64,000 bases of DNA from Methylobacterium oryzae (GCF_021398735.1 NZ_CP090349.1:1308501-1372500); one strand, 5' to 3'. Shown: positions 19,065 through 28,094, counted from the first letter of the stretch. Notes: generated by a model from the letters alone, not told the origin. Numbers and translations are program-made.

Positions 19065-20018
19065 TCAGGCCGCCTTGCGCGCCGCGAGCAGCAGCGCGTT
19101 CGGGCGGGTCCGCTTCGGCACCGGCAGGACGCGGTCGAGGACGGCGCCGACGCCGTACGCGAAGGCGAGCGCCGCCGCCCAGGACCATGTCCGCCGGAAG
19201 AAGCGGTCGCGGCAGCGGACGGGGCTGACCTTGGCCATCCAGTGGATCAGCGAATCGTGCCGGTCCATGCCGATGGCGTGGACGGCCTCGGGCGTGCAGC
19301 CGAGCGTCCCGGCCAGCGCCTCCAGGGCTCTGGGCGTCCACCACGTCAGGTGGTGGGGCGGCGCGTTGATGACGAAATTCGGGACCGTGGTGTTGGGCGA
19401 GGGCCATAGCGGCGTGCCGATCAGGACCACGCCACCCGGCTTGACGCAGGCCGCGAGCGCCCGGGCGAAACCCAGCGGGTCCGCCACGTGCTCGATCACC
19501 TGGAACGCGCAGGCGACGTCGTAGACCGGCCCGACGCGCGCCGCGTGCGCCTCCACGGTCTCGTCGAGGATCGCGCCGGTCGGGTCCTCGGCGGAGAAGT
19601 TCGGATCGAGGCCGGTATAGGTGGCGTCCGGCACGTAGGCGCGGAACCCGCCGTGTCCGCAGCCGACATCGAGCACCCGGGCTCCGGACGGGACGTGCGC
19701 GGCGGCCTGGCGGAATTCCAGGCGCTCCGTCTCCGGGCCAGCGAGCTTATCGTGCGCGGCGATCCGGCCGTAAAACGCCCGGTAGAAGGCCGCGTCGCCG
19801 GCCACCGGCGGATCGAAGAAGATCAGTCCCGTAGGAGATTCCCAGAGCCGGAACGTGCCGGCGGGGCGGAGCAGCGGCCCGACATCGACGCGGCCGGAAT
19901 AGTGCCAGAGGAGCGTCAGGAAGCCGGCGTCCAGGCGCTCGACGCAGCGCAGAGCGGGGGCACCGGTGATCGGGCAGGGGGGGATCGACCGATCGGCCGT
20001 GTGCGCGCTGTCCGCCAA
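19065..20018 (-). CDS. Class I SAM-dependent methyltransferase with C-terminal hydrophobic segment
   Basis: A methyltransferase with the SAM loop VLDVGCGHGGF and a post-motif CAFQVIEHVADPLGFARAL. The N-terminus carries CPITGAPALRCVERL, like the C-x-x-x-G starts of a group of surface-glycan methyltransferases. The C-terminus ends in a hydrophobic helix (WSWAAALAFAYGVGAVLDRVL split as WSWAAALAFAYG and VGAVLDRVL). No confident start: the frame is open to 20123, but that region overlaps the pqqA terminator at 20126; TTG 20018 (317 aa) is a reasonable choice. Target unknown. Confidence 0.72.
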   Translation of the reverse strand: MADSAHTADRSIPPCPITGAPALRCVERLDAGFLTLLWHYSGRVDVGPLLRPAGTFRLWESPTGLIFFDPPVAGDAAFYRAFYGRIAAHDKLAGPETERLEFRQAAAHVPSGARVLDVGCGHGGFRAYVPDATYTGLDPNFSAEDPTGAILDETVEAHAARVGPVYDVACAFQVIEHVADPLGFARALAACVKPGGVVLIGTPLWPSPNTTVPNFVINAPPHHLTWWTPRALEALAGTLGCTPEAVHAIGMDRHDSLIHWMAKVSPVRCRDRFFRRTWSWAAALAFAYGVGAVLDRVLPVPKRTRPNALLLAARKAA

Positions 20019-20125
20019 ACTGGTCCTCGCTCGCTCCGCAGGCCCGGCTGGTCCGGGGCGCCGCAGCGGCACAGGTTTGGTGCGGCCCGTCAAGCCGAGG
20101 CGCGGCTCGTGTCGAGCGCGCAAAG

Positions 20126-20156
20126 AAAAAGGCGCCGCTTCGAATGAAGCAGCGCC
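20126..20156 (-). terminator. Rho-independent terminator of the pqqA unit
   Basis: On the minus strand GGCGCTGCTTC, loop ATTC, GAAGCGGCGCC, then TTTTTC. The 11-bp stem has a single T-G wobble and a T5 tract. It starts 22 bp past the stop of the last pqqA copy and isolates the pqqA pair from the methyltransferase gene. Confidence 0.85.
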
Positions 20157-20177
20157 CGGAAACGTCAGAGCGACGTC

Positions 20178-20267
20178 TTAGTGGAAGGTGTCGATCTCAG
20201 CGGACTCGTAGCTGGTGACTTCCATGCCGACGCAGATCTCGGAGACGACGGGGGCGGACCAAGCCAT
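20178..20267 (-). CDS. pqqA: PQQ precursor peptide PqqA, copy 1
   Basis: A 29-residue precursor of pyrroloquinoline quinone. The peptide (MAWSAPVVSEICVGMEVTSY + ESAEIDTFH) keeps the E-x-x-x-Y pair, E16 and Y20, that PqqE crosslinks to form the PQQ skeleton. It closely resembles Methylobacterium PqqA, also 29 aa. It differs from copy 2 only at residue 7 (V for I) and 29 (H for N). A strong GGAGG site is centred 8-9 bp before the ATG. No pqqB, C, D or E gene lies in the window, so the processing enzymes must act from elsewhere. Confidence 0.93.
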   Translation of the reverse strand: MAWSAPVVSEICVGMEVTSYESAEIDTFH

Positions 20268-20314
20268 GATTTCCTCCAGGTAAGTTGATGCGATGGATAG
20301 AGAGGCCACGAAGG

Positions 20315-20335
20315 CCGGAGCGAATCGCGCTCCGG
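20315..20335 (-). other. Stem-loop between the two pqqA genes
   Basis: CCGGAGCG and CGCTCCGG form a perfect 8-bp stem with a 5-nt loop, 13 bp after the stop of the upstream pqqA. With no T-tract it is more likely an mRNA-stability or attenuation element than a full terminator. Confidence 0.5.
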
Positions 20336-20347
20336 ACCGCGCGCGAC

Positions 20348-20437
20348 TTAGTTGAACGTGTCGATCTCGGCGGACTCGTAGCTGGTGACTTCCATGCCGA
20401 CGCAGATCTCGGACACGATCGGGGCAGACCAAGCCAT
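20348..20437 (-). CDS. pqqA: PQQ precursor peptide PqqA, copy 2
   Basis: Promoter-proximal member of the pqqA pair, 29 aa, with E16 and Y20 conserved and the C-terminal ESAEIDTFN. It is essentially the Methylobacterium consensus peptide (which has Lys-Trp-Ala at 2-4 where this has Ala-Trp-Ser). The DNA of the two copies differs at 7 of 90 positions, five of them silent, so both are under selection as peptides. A GAGGAG ribosome site precedes the ATG. Co-transcribed with copy 1, 80 bp downstream. Confidence 0.94.
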   Translation of the reverse strand: MAWSAPIVSEICVGMEVTSYESAEIDTFN

Positions 20438-20530
20438 GGCGTTTCTCCTCGCTGTTGCTGCGATCCATATAGGCAATATCTTGGACGCAATACAAGCGAG
20501 CACAACACTTATATTTCTCATAGGGAGCCT
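20438..20530 (-). promoter_or_regulatory. AT-rich promoter region of the pqqA pair
   Basis: The stretch 20461-20520 is far more AT-rich than the surroundings. Reading the minus strand, TTGTAT, an 18-bp gap and TATATG, or TTGTGC, 17 bp and AAGATA, could be -35/-10 pairs. A strong promoter is expected for a peptide precursor made in excess of its enzymes. Confidence 0.4.
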
Positions 20531-20872
20531 GGCCGTGGGCGGCGCGGGGTCGTTCCGTGGCCGCGCGGCCACCCGCCGGAGCCCTGTTCGGCATCGGCTG
20601 CGGATGGGCGCGGTTTCGGCTTGACGGGCCCCGCGCCCGGGCGCACGACGCACCCGCGCGACGGTGTCCCCGACGGTGTCGCGCTCCCATTCCAGCAGCG
20701 ACCCGCGAAGCGACGTGCCCGACCGATCGTGCCTGCCGTGCCCGGCCCCGTGCCGTCGTTCCGCCTGAGCCGCTGAGAGGCCCGGCCGCGGGGCGACCGA
20801 CGCGGCGGCCGGCCACGGCCCAAACCCAGGATGACCGGCGCCGCGTCGCCTCGTAACCCACGAGGCGAGGCC
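20531..20872. other. Intergenic region upstream of mgtE
   Basis: About 340 GC-rich bases between the pqqA promoter and mgtE. I see no gene. A Mg2+-sensing leader is conceivable ahead of mgtE, but I could not recognise a known riboswitch fold. Confidence 0.35.
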
Positions 20873-22243
20873 ATGAACGAGATCGCCCCCTTCGATACGC
20901 GCGTCGATCCCTCCGTGCTGGCCGCCCGCCTGTCGGACGAACGGGCGCCCGACATCGTCGAGGCCCTGAACGACGAGGCTCCCGAGGTCGCCGCCGCCAT
21001 CCTGCTCGGCCTGCCGCTGGAGCGGGCGATCGAGGTGCTGGACCAGCCGGAACTCGACTGCGCCGCCGACATCATCGAGATGCTGCCGCGGGACCGGGTC
21101 GCCGGCTACCTGTCGGGCATGTCGGCCGACCGGGTCACGGACGTTTTCCGCGAGATCGAGGAGCCGGGCCGCTCCGACCTGCGTGCCCGCCTCGACGCGG
21201 AGACCCGCGGCGCTGTCGATCGCCTGTCGGCCTACGGCGAGGAGACCGTGGGCTCGCTTATGACCACCGAGTTCGTCACCGTGCCGGGGACCTGGACGGT
21301 GGGCCAGACGCTGGAGCACATCCGCCACGTCGAGAAGACCCGGGAGACGATCTACGCGATCTTCGTGCTCGACCCGCGCACCCGGGCGCTCACCAAGGCG
21401 GTGCCCCTGCGGCGCCTGATCTCGGGGGACCCGGGCGACAACGTGCTCAGCGTCGCGCCGGGACGCCGGCCGCTCGCGGTCTCGCCCACGGCCAGCCGCG
21501 AGGAGGCGGCCCGGCTGATCTCCAAGTACGACCTCCTGGCGCTGCCGGTCGTCGACGCGGTCGGCCACGTGATCGGCATCGTCACCGTCGACGACATGAT
21601 CGACGCGATGATCGAGAAGCAGACGCAGGACGTGCAGCGCTTCGGCGGCATGGAGGCGCTGCCCGAGCCCTACATGGATATCGGCTTCTTCACGATGATC
21701 CGGAAGCGGGCCGGATGGCTGTGCGCGCTGTTCCTGTCGGAGATGCTCACCGCCTCGGCCATGCAGGGCTTCGAGGGCGAGCTGGAGAAGGCGATCGTCC
21801 TGACCCTGTTCATCCCGCTCATCATGAGCTCCGGCGGCAATTCCGGCTCGCAGGCGACCTCGCTGCTGATCCGGGCGCTGGCGCTCCACCAGATCCGCCT
21901 GCGCGACTGGTGGCGGGTGGCGCTGCGCGAATTGCCGACCGGGATCTTCCTCGGCGCGATCCTCGGCGTGATCGCGGTGATCCGGATCGTCGCGTGGCAG
22001 AAGCTCGGCCTCTACGATTACGGCGCGCACTGGCCGCTGGTCGCCGCCACGGTCGGCGCGGCGCTGGTCGGGATCGTGACCTTCGGATCGCTCGCCGGCT
22101 CGATGCTGCCGTTCCTGCTCCAGCGGATCGGCTTCGATCCGGCCACCGCCTCGGCGCCCTTCGTGGCGACGCTGGTCGATGTCACCGGCCTCGTCATCTA
22201 CTTCTCGGTGGCGCTGCTCATCCTGCGCGGGACGCTGCTGTAG
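20873..22243 (+). CDS. mgtE: Magnesium transporter MgtE
   Basis: A 456-aa MgtE. Order: MgtE N domain (about 20-125, with repeated helix pairs such as LDQPELDCAADIIEML), two CBS domains (about 135-265, TVGQTLEHIRH and LPVVDAVGHVIGIVTVDD), then the five-helix membrane domain (about 285-455). The pore signature PLIMSSGGNSGSQATSLLIR is intact. It passes Mg2+ (and Co2+) through the inner membrane, gated by Mg2+ binding to the CBS/N domains. ATG 20873 gives standard length. It stands alone as a plus-strand gene. Confidence 0.95.
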   Translation: MNEIAPFDTRVDPSVLAARLSDERAPDIVEALNDEAPEVAAAILLGLPLERAIEVLDQPELDCAADIIEMLPRDRVAGYLSGMSADRVTDVFREIEEPGRSDLRARLDAETRGAVDRLSAYGEETVGSLMTTEFVTVPGTWTVGQTLEHIRHVEKTRETIYAIFVLDPRTRALTKAVPLRRLISGDPGDNVLSVAPGRRPLAVSPTASREEAARLISKYDLLALPVVDAVGHVIGIVTVDDMIDAMIEKQTQDVQRFGGMEALPEPYMDIGFFTMIRKRAGWLCALFLSEMLTASAMQGFEGELEKAIVLTLFIPLIMSSGGNSGSQATSLLIRALALHQIRLRDWWRVALRELPTGIFLGAILGVIAVIRIVAWQKLGLYDYGAHWPLVAATVGAALVGIVTFGSLAGSMLPFLLQRIGFDPATASAPFVATLVDVTGLVIYFSVALLILRGTLL

Positions 22244-22258
22244 GAAGGCCTCCGCGCA

Positions 22259-23800
22259 TCATCCCGTAACCGCCTCGGCCAGCCGCTTCCTCTGGACCTT
22301 GCCGTTCGCCGTACGCGGCAGGGCGTCGAGGAAGCGGATCTCCCGCGGGCGCTTGTAGGCGGCGAGCCGCTCGGCGCACCACGCGAGCAGGGCCTCCGCG
22401 TCGGGCTCGGCGCTAGCCTGCAGCACCACGAAGCCGCAGATGACCGAGACGTCCGCCCGCACCGGCAGCTCGGCGACCCCCACTTCCGCCACGGACGGGT
22501 GGGTCGACAGCACCGCCTCCACCTCGTTCGGCGAGACCCGGTAGCCCATCGCCTTCATCAGGTCGTTGTTGCGGCCCTCGAACCAGATGTAGCCGTCGGC
22601 GTCGAGGCGGGCGAGATCGCCGCCGACGAACCAGTCGCCGCGCATGACCTCCGCCTCTTCCTCCGGCCGGTTCCAGTAGCCGAGCATCAGCGCCGGCTCG
22701 GTCCGGTGGACGGCGAGGAGCCCGCTCTCTCCGGCCGGGAGCGGCTCGGGCTCGCCCGCCACGGGCAGGATCGCCACCCGCCGGCCCGGCTGCGGCTTGC
22801 CGGGCGAGCCGGGGCGCACCGGGATGGTCGGGCCGCTGGATATGTAGGTCGAGATCTCGCTCATCCCCAGCGCCTCGTAGAGGGGCTTGCCGGTGGCCTG
22901 ACCCCAGGCCTCCAGGAGCTCCACCGCGAGGGGTTCGCCGGCCGTGCAGCCGTGGCGCAGGCTCGACAGGTCGTGGGCGCCGAGGTCGCCGTACTTGAGG
23001 ATCTGGCGGTAGAGCGTCGGGACGGCGGCGAACAGGGTCGCGCCGTAGGCCGCGATCAGGCGCGGCCAGATTCCGGGATCGCGCGGGCCGTTGTAGAGCA
23101 CCGCGGTCGCGCCCACCGACCAGGGATCGCTCAGCCCGACGCCGAGCGTGTAGGTCCAGTTCATGGTGCCGGCGTGGAGCATCACGTCGGATTCGGTGAG
23201 CCCGAGCCAGTGGTCGAGCATCGGGCGGCGCCCGTAGGCGGCGCGGTGCGCGTGCAGCACGCCCTTCGGCCGGCTGGTCGTGCCGGACGTGTAGATCAGC
23301 ATCGCCGGGTCGTCGGCGGCGGTGTCGGCGTACTCGGCCATGGGCGGACCGGCCTTCAGGGCGGCGACCGCGGCGGCGTCGAGCAGGAGGCGCCCGCCCA
23401 GGACCTCGGGCGCGACCGTGCAGCCGCTTCCGATCACCACGGCGGCGGCCCCGGAATTGTCCATGAGGAACGCCGCCTCGCTCTCGGTGAGCTGCGGCGA
23501 GGACGGCAGCGCCACGAGGCCGGCCGCCAGGGCGCCGAAGTAGACGAGGACGTAGTCGGCCTCGTTGCCCATCCGGATCATCACCCGGTCGCCGGGCCTC
23601 AGGCCGAGGCCGAGGAAACCCGCCGCGATGCCGCGCACCGCCCGCTCGACTTCGCCGAAGCTGAGGCGGTCCGCGGTGCCGTCGCCGACCATCACCAGGG
23701 CGGTCTTGTCGGGACGCAGGCGCGCGTTCTCGGCGAGGCAGTACCGCGCCGCGTTGAAGCGGGCCGGCGGACGGCGGTCATCGTGCTGGCTGTCGGACAC
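22259..23800 (-). CDS. AMP-forming acyl-CoA synthetase (benzoate/acyl-CoA ligase-like)
   Basis: A 513-aa ANL-superfamily ligase. The P-loop-like YTSGTTSRPKGVLHAH (A3), the YEALGMSEIS (A5), GDLARLDADGYIWFEGR (A7/A8) and the C-terminal catalytic lysine in PRTANGKVQRKRL are all in place. It activates a carboxylic acid as AMP ester and transfers it to CoA. Family resemblance is to benzoate-CoA ligase and acyl-CoA synthetases; the acid is not identifiable. It starts with GTG 23800 and lies 108 bp after the paoC stop on the same strand. Confidence 0.87.
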   Translation of the reverse strand: MSDSQHDDRRPPARFNAARYCLAENARLRPDKTALVMVGDGTADRLSFGEVERAVRGIAAGFLGLGLRPGDRVMIRMGNEADYVLVYFGALAAGLVALPSSPQLTESEAAFLMDNSGAAAVVIGSGCTVAPEVLGGRLLLDAAAVAALKAGPPMAEYADTAADDPAMLIYTSGTTSRPKGVLHAHRAAYGRRPMLDHWLGLTESDVMLHAGTMNWTYTLGVGLSDPWSVGATAVLYNGPRDPGIWPRLIAAYGATLFAAVPTLYRQILKYGDLGAHDLSSLRHGCTAGEPLAVELLEAWGQATGKPLYEALGMSEISTYISSGPTIPVRPGSPGKPQPGRRVAILPVAGEPEPLPAGESGLLAVHRTEPALMLGYWNRPEEEAEVMRGDWFVGGDLARLDADGYIWFEGRNNDLMKAMGYRVSPNEVEAVLSTHPSVAEVGVAELPVRADVSVICGFVVLQASAEPDAEALLAWCAERLAAYKRPREIRFLDALPRTANGKVQRKRLAEAVTG

Positions 23801-23908
23801 CGGGCGCTCCCCGCGGGCGGCTTTTCGCCGGGTGTCCCGCCTGGGCGCGCCTGCGTCAACTGGGGCCGTCGCCCCGCCGGCGAGCGCGGCCCCCGGGCAG
23901 TCTGGCCC

Positions 23909-26131
23909 TCAGGTCCGCCGCTGCGCCTGGCCCTCCTGCTCCTCGAAGCCCTTGAGCATCTTGTCGAGGGTCATCGGGTAGTCGCGGACCCGGATCCCGG
24001 TGGCGTTGTAGATCGCGTTGGCGAGCGAGGCGCCGGCGCCGCAGATGCCGAGCTCGCCGAGCCCCTTGCTCTTCAGCGGGTTCGCCTTGTCGTCGAGCTC
24101 CGGCAGGAACACCGCGTCGATCTCCGGGAGGTCGGCGTGGACCGGCACGTGGTACTCGGCCATGTCGTGGTTGACGAAGAAGCTGTAGCGCGGATCGACC
24201 ACGGCATCCTCCATCAGCGCCGCGCCGACGCCGAAGGTCATGCCGCCGATCGCTTGGCTGCGCGCGGTCTTGGCGTTGAGGATGCGCCCGCCGGTGAACA
24301 CGCCGAGCATCCGCCGCAGCCGGATCTCGCCGGTATCGACGTCGACCCCGACCTCTGCGAAGTGCGCTCCGTACGAGTACTGCGAGAACTTCTGCTTCAT
24401 CTCGCCGGGCTTGATCTCGCCGGAGGCCTCCATCCCCGCCTTGGCGAGGTCGGCGAGCTTCTCCGTGCGGTTGCCGGACGTGACTGCGCCGTCGCGGAAG
24501 GTGGCGCCGTCCGGGTTGAGGTCGCCGGCCTTGAGCAGGGCCTGCCGGAGGTTGTCGCAGGCGACGTAGAGCGCCGAGCCCGCCGAGCCGGCGCCGAAGG
24601 ATCCCCCGGAGCCGGCCGCGAACGGGAACTCGGTGTCGCCCATCTCGACCCGCACGCGCTCGGGCGGCAGCCCCAGCATCTCGCCGGCGATCTGGGTGAG
24701 GATCGTGTAGGTGCCGGTGCCGGGATCGGTCATCGCCATCCGCACCACCAGCACGCCGTCCGGCCCGAGGCGGACCTTCGCGGCGGACGGCATCAGCGGG
24801 TTGAGGCGCGCGGCCGCCGACATGCCCATGCCGACGAGCCAGTTGCCCTCGCGCCGGGAGCCCGCGGCCTGCCGCCTGTCCCAGCCGAACAGGCGCGCGC
24901 CCTCGCGCATGCAGGGTACCAGCTTGCGGGTCGAGAACGGGACCTTCTTCTCGGGATCCTCGGCCGGCTCGTTGCGCACCCGGAGCTCGATCGGGTCGAT
25001 CTTCAGCTGCTCGGCGAGCTCGTCCATGGCGCACTCGAAGGCGAGCTGGCCTACGGCCTCCCCTGGAGCGCGCATCGCCGAGGCGATCGGCATGTTGAGG
25101 TTGACCAGCCGATGGCGCGTCACGCGGTTCTGCGCGGCGTACAGGGAGCGGGTGACGTTGGCCGAGGTCTCGAAGAACCCGTCGCCCTCGGCGGTGTCGG
25201 ACCAGGATTCGTGGCTGATCGCGGAGAGACGGCCGTCGCGGTCGGCGCCGAGGCGGATCCGCTGGATCGTGTCAGTCCGGTGGGTCGCGACGTGGAACTC
25301 CTGCTGCCGGGTGAGCGCGACCTTCACGGGACGCTGGATCACCTTCGAGGCCAGGATCGCGAGCGTCGCCTCCGGCTGGACCTGCAGTTTCGCGCCGAAT
25401 CCGCCGCCGATATAGGGGCTGACGATGCGCACCTTCTCGGGGGGGAGCTTGAGCACCGAGCCGAGGGATTTCTGGCCCCGGTTCGGCATCTGGTTGGCCG
25501 TGTAGAGCACGACCCCGTCGCCCTCCCAGGACGCGATGGTGGCGTGCGGCTCCATCTGCGCGTGGATCTGGTTCGGCGTGACATACTCCACGTCGAGCTT
25601 GACCGGTGCGGCCGCGAAGGCGGCGTCGAAGTCGCCGAGCTTGGAATCCGGCGGCGAGTTGACCGGCTTCGGCTCGTAGGCCGCCGCCAGGCTGTCCTTG
25701 AGCAGCCCCTTGGGCTTGGCCGCGTCGTACCGGACCTTGACCAGCATCGCGGCGGCGCGCGCCTGCTCGAAGGTCTCGGCGACCACGAAGGCGACCGGCT
25801 GCCCGTAGAACCGGATCTCCGTCCCCTGGAGCTGTGGCCAGACCTGCTCCTTCTTCTCGCCCTGCTCGGGCACGTTCTCGTGGGTCATAACCAGGATCGC
25901 GCCCGGCGCCCTGCGGGCGGCCTCCGCGTCGATCGACCGGATCGTGCCGGCCGCGATCGTGGCCGGCACGATGAACCCGTAGGCCGGATTCGCCAGGGCC
26001 CGGGTCTCGTAGGCGTAGGGCGCGTGGCCCGTCACCTTGAGCTTGCCCTCCACGCGGTCGAGCGGCTTGCCGACGAGGCCGTCAGGCCGGTCGTCGAGGG
26101 GCGTCCGGCCGATCGGCTGGTTCATCTCCAT
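23909..26131 (-). CDS. paoC: Aldehyde oxidoreductase molybdenum-binding subunit PaoC
   Basis: A 740-aa large subunit of a xanthine-dehydrogenase-family enzyme, equal in size to E. coli PaoC/YagR (732). Mo-cofactor contacts and the active-site Glu are in GLGELGICGAGASLANAI near the C-terminus; SGGSFGAGSAGSA is a cofactor loop. The holoenzyme oxidises aromatic and other aldehydes to acids in the periplasm. The last gene of paoABC; a paoD maturation factor is not present here. The MOSC protein at 10 kb is a possible but unproven Mo-cofactor relative. Confidence 0.93.
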   Translation of the reverse strand: MEMNQPIGRTPLDDRPDGLVGKPLDRVEGKLKVTGHAPYAYETRALANPAYGFIVPATIAAGTIRSIDAEAARRAPGAILVMTHENVPEQGEKKEQVWPQLQGTEIRFYGQPVAFVVAETFEQARAAAMLVKVRYDAAKPKGLLKDSLAAAYEPKPVNSPPDSKLGDFDAAFAAAPVKLDVEYVTPNQIHAQMEPHATIASWEGDGVVLYTANQMPNRGQKSLGSVLKLPPEKVRIVSPYIGGGFGAKLQVQPEATLAILASKVIQRPVKVALTRQQEFHVATHRTDTIQRIRLGADRDGRLSAISHESWSDTAEGDGFFETSANVTRSLYAAQNRVTRHRLVNLNMPIASAMRAPGEAVGQLAFECAMDELAEQLKIDPIELRVRNEPAEDPEKKVPFSTRKLVPCMREGARLFGWDRRQAAGSRREGNWLVGMGMSAAARLNPLMPSAAKVRLGPDGVLVVRMAMTDPGTGTYTILTQIAGEMLGLPPERVRVEMGDTEFPFAAGSGGSFGAGSAGSALYVACDNLRQALLKAGDLNPDGATFRDGAVTSGNRTEKLADLAKAGMEASGEIKPGEMKQKFSQYSYGAHFAEVGVDVDTGEIRLRRMLGVFTGGRILNAKTARSQAIGGMTFGVGAALMEDAVVDPRYSFFVNHDMAEYHVPVHADLPEIDAVFLPELDDKANPLKSKGLGELGICGAGASLANAIYNATGIRVRDYPMTLDKMLKGFEEQEGQAQRRT

Positions 26132-26152
26132 GGGACGGTCCTTGAGCGAGGG

Positions 26153-27127
26153 CTACGCGCGCGTCGCCTGCGCCACGACGGCGCGCAGGGTCCGGCGGGT
26201 CAGCGGGATCTTGAAGTCGTTGCTGCCGTAGCCGCGGGCGCCCTTGAGCACCGCGTCGGCGGCGGCATCCGCCGAGCCGGTCTGCACCAGGGCCGTCTCG
26301 GCCTCGGCCACCCGCCAGGGCTTGTGGGCCAGGCCGCCGAAGGCGAGGCGCGCGGCCTGCGGCTTGCCGCCCTCGGCGCCCGCGATCACGGCGGCCACCG
26401 ACACGGTCGCGAAGGCGTAGGATGCGCGGTCGCGGACCTTCCGGTAGATGTGCGTGCCGGCCACCGGCTTCGGCAGCGTCACGGCCGTGATGATCTCGCC
26501 CTTGCGCAGATCGGTCTCGATCTGCGGCGTGTCGCCCGGCAGCCGGTGGAAATCGGCAATCGGGATGCTGCGCGCCTGCCCGTCGGGGTTCACCGTCTCG
26601 ACCGTCGCGTCGAGGGCGCGCAGGGCGACGTTCATGTCGGACGGGTTGGTGGCGATGCAGGCCTCGCTCGCTCCGACCACCGCCATGATGCGGTTGAACC
26701 CGCCGGTCGCCGAGCACCCCGAGCCGGGCTCGCGCTTGTTGCAGGGCATCGCCGTGTCATAGAAATAGTAGCACCGCGTCCGCTGGAGCAGGTTGCCGGC
26801 CGTGGTCGCCTTGTTGCGCAACTGGCCCGACGCACCGGCGAGCAGCGCCTTCGCCAGCACGGCGTAGTCCTTCCGGACCCGCGGGTCGGCGGCGAGGTCG
26901 GCGTTGCGCACCAGCGCGCCGACGCGCAGGCCGCCGTCCTGCGTGGCCTCGACCTTGTCCAAGGGCAGCCGGTTGACGTCGATCAGGGTGGCGGGCGTCT
27001 CGACCTGCAGCTTCATCAGGTCGAGGAGGTTGGTGCCGCCGGCGATGAACTTGGCGTTCGGCCGCTCGGCCGCGAGCTTGGCGGCGTCCTGCACGGTGGC
27101 GGGGCGCTCGTAGGCGAAGGCCTTCAT
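26153..27127 (-). CDS. paoB: Aldehyde oxidoreductase FAD-binding subunit PaoB
   Basis: A 324-aa FAD subunit like E. coli PaoB/YagS (318 aa). FAD motifs are [16 protein letters not shown] and [13 protein letters not shown]. The cysteine-bearing insert [20 protein letters not shown] followed by GC is the extra 4Fe-4S site typical of PaoB and absent from most family members. It accepts electrons from the 2Fe-2S subunit. Starts with ATG 27127, 10 bp after paoA; paoC follows after 21 bp. Confidence 0.93.
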   Translation of the reverse strand: MKAFAYERPATVQDAAKLAAERPNAKFIAGGTNLLDLMKLQVETPATLIDVNRLPLDKVEATQDGGLRVGALVRNADLAADPRVRKDYAVLAKALLAGASGQLRNKATTAGNLLQRTRCYYFYDTAMPCNKREPGSGCSATGGFNRIMAVVGASEACIATNPSDMNVALRALDATVETVNPDGQARSIPIADFHRLPGDTPQIETDLRKGEIITAVTLPKPVAGTHIYRKVRDRASYAFATVSVAAVIAGAEGGKPQAARLAFGGLAHKPWRVAEAETALVQTGSADAAADAVLKGARGYGSNDFKIPLTRRTLRAVVAQATRA

Positions 27128-27137
27128 CTGCGCCTCC

Positions 27138-27794
27138 TCAGAGGTTGCTGGCGGCGGTGTCGCGGATCGCCGCGACGATGTTCGGGTAGGCGCTGCAGCG
27201 GCAGATGTTGCCGCTCATCCGCTCGCGGATCTCCGCGTCGCTGAGGGTCGGCGTGGATGCGACATCCTCTGTGACGTGGCTCGGCCACCCCGCCTTCGCC
27301 TCGCTCAGCATGCCGACCGACGAGCAGATCTGGCCCGGCGTGCAGTAGCCGCACTGGAAGCCGTCGTGCTCCAGGAACGCCGCCTGCATCGGGTGGAGCT
27401 TGTCACCGTCCGCCAAGCCCTCGATCGTGGTGACCGAGTCGCCCTCGTGCATCGCCGCGAGCGTCAGGCAGGAATTGATGCGCCGGCCGTCGACCAGGAC
27501 CGTGCAGGCCCCGCACTGGCCGTGGTCGCAGCCCTTCTTCGTTCCGGTGAGGGCCAAGTGCTCGCGCAGGGCATCGAGGAGCGTGGTGCGGGTGTCCAGG
27601 ACGAGATCGTGCGACTGGCCGTTGACGGTGAGCCGCACCGGCATGGTCTGCGGAGCCGGATCGCCCGGCGCCGACGCCGCCACTGCGGGCGCGGGGCGGA
27701 AGCCGAGGGCGCCCAGAGCGCCGGCCACGGCGCAGCCCTCCACCACGGCCCGCCGCGTCAGGGCGAGCGGCTTCGTCGGAGTCGCGTCTGTCAT
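27138..27794 (-). CDS. paoA: Aldehyde oxidoreductase 2Fe-2S subunit PaoA
   Basis: A 218-aa iron-sulfur subunit. The N-terminus has a twin-arginine signal ([20 protein letters not shown]) so the folded PaoABC complex is exported by Tat. The plant-type cluster [21 protein letters not shown] and the second cluster CGYCTPGQ...NICRCSAY are complete. Start ATG 27794 sits 14 residues before the RR pair. Leads the paoABC operon, which probably detoxifies aldehydes (including plant aromatic ones) outside the cytoplasm. Confidence 0.94.
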   Translation of the reverse strand: MTDATPTKPLALTRRAVVEGCAVAGALGALGFRPAPAVAASAPGDPAPQTMPVRLTVNGQSHDLVLDTRTTLLDALREHLALTGTKKGCDHGQCGACTVLVDGRRINSCLTLAAMHEGDSVTTIEGLADGDKLHPMQAAFLEHDGFQCGYCTPGQICSSVGMLSEAKAGWPSHVTEDVASTPTLSDAEIRERMSGNICRCSAYPNIVAAIRDTAASNL

Positions 27795-27920
27795 GCTGCC
27801 ATCCCGCCCGTGCACCGCGCGTGGGACGCCGCGCAGCTTGGAATCTGGTGCGCCAACGTGCATCCGCCTCGATTAGATCCGGTCCAGACTGCGCCCGTTC
27901 AGCGCGGGCGGATAGCGTCC

Positions 27921-28012
27921 CGTCATCGGGAGCGCAGCGAACCCACCCGGGGCAGGACACGCTGCGCAGGCATCGCGCCGCGCTGGATTGCTTCGCTCCG
28001 CTCGCAGCGACG
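27921..28012. repeat. REP-like intergenic inverted repeat
   Basis: Arms 27921-27941 (CGTCATCGGGAGCGCAGCGA + A) and 27992-28012 (inverse of CGTCGCTGCGAGCGGAGCGA + A) agree at 16 of 21 positions and enclose 50 bp. Same class as 10757-10849. It occupies most of the 300-bp paoA to aldo/keto-reductase gap, in which I see no other feature; a short direct repeat GTGCCGCTTCG follows at about 28012. Confidence 0.6.
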
Positions 28013-28094
28013 TGCCGCTTCGGCGTGCCGCTTCGGAACGTGTTGCGCCGACGCCGTTTGGGTTGAGCGACAGCCGTCACCGGAGACACGCCGC

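Noticed and set aside
20531..20872. Mg2+ riboswitch ahead of mgtE
   Set aside because: No fold resembling a known M-box could be drawn; a covariance-model search would decide.
22499..27244. Very long plus-strand open frame opposite the ligase and paoABC genes
   Set aside because: It mirrors the real minus-strand genes, is composed of Arg/Gly/Val/His repeats typical of high-GC antisense frames and has no domain.
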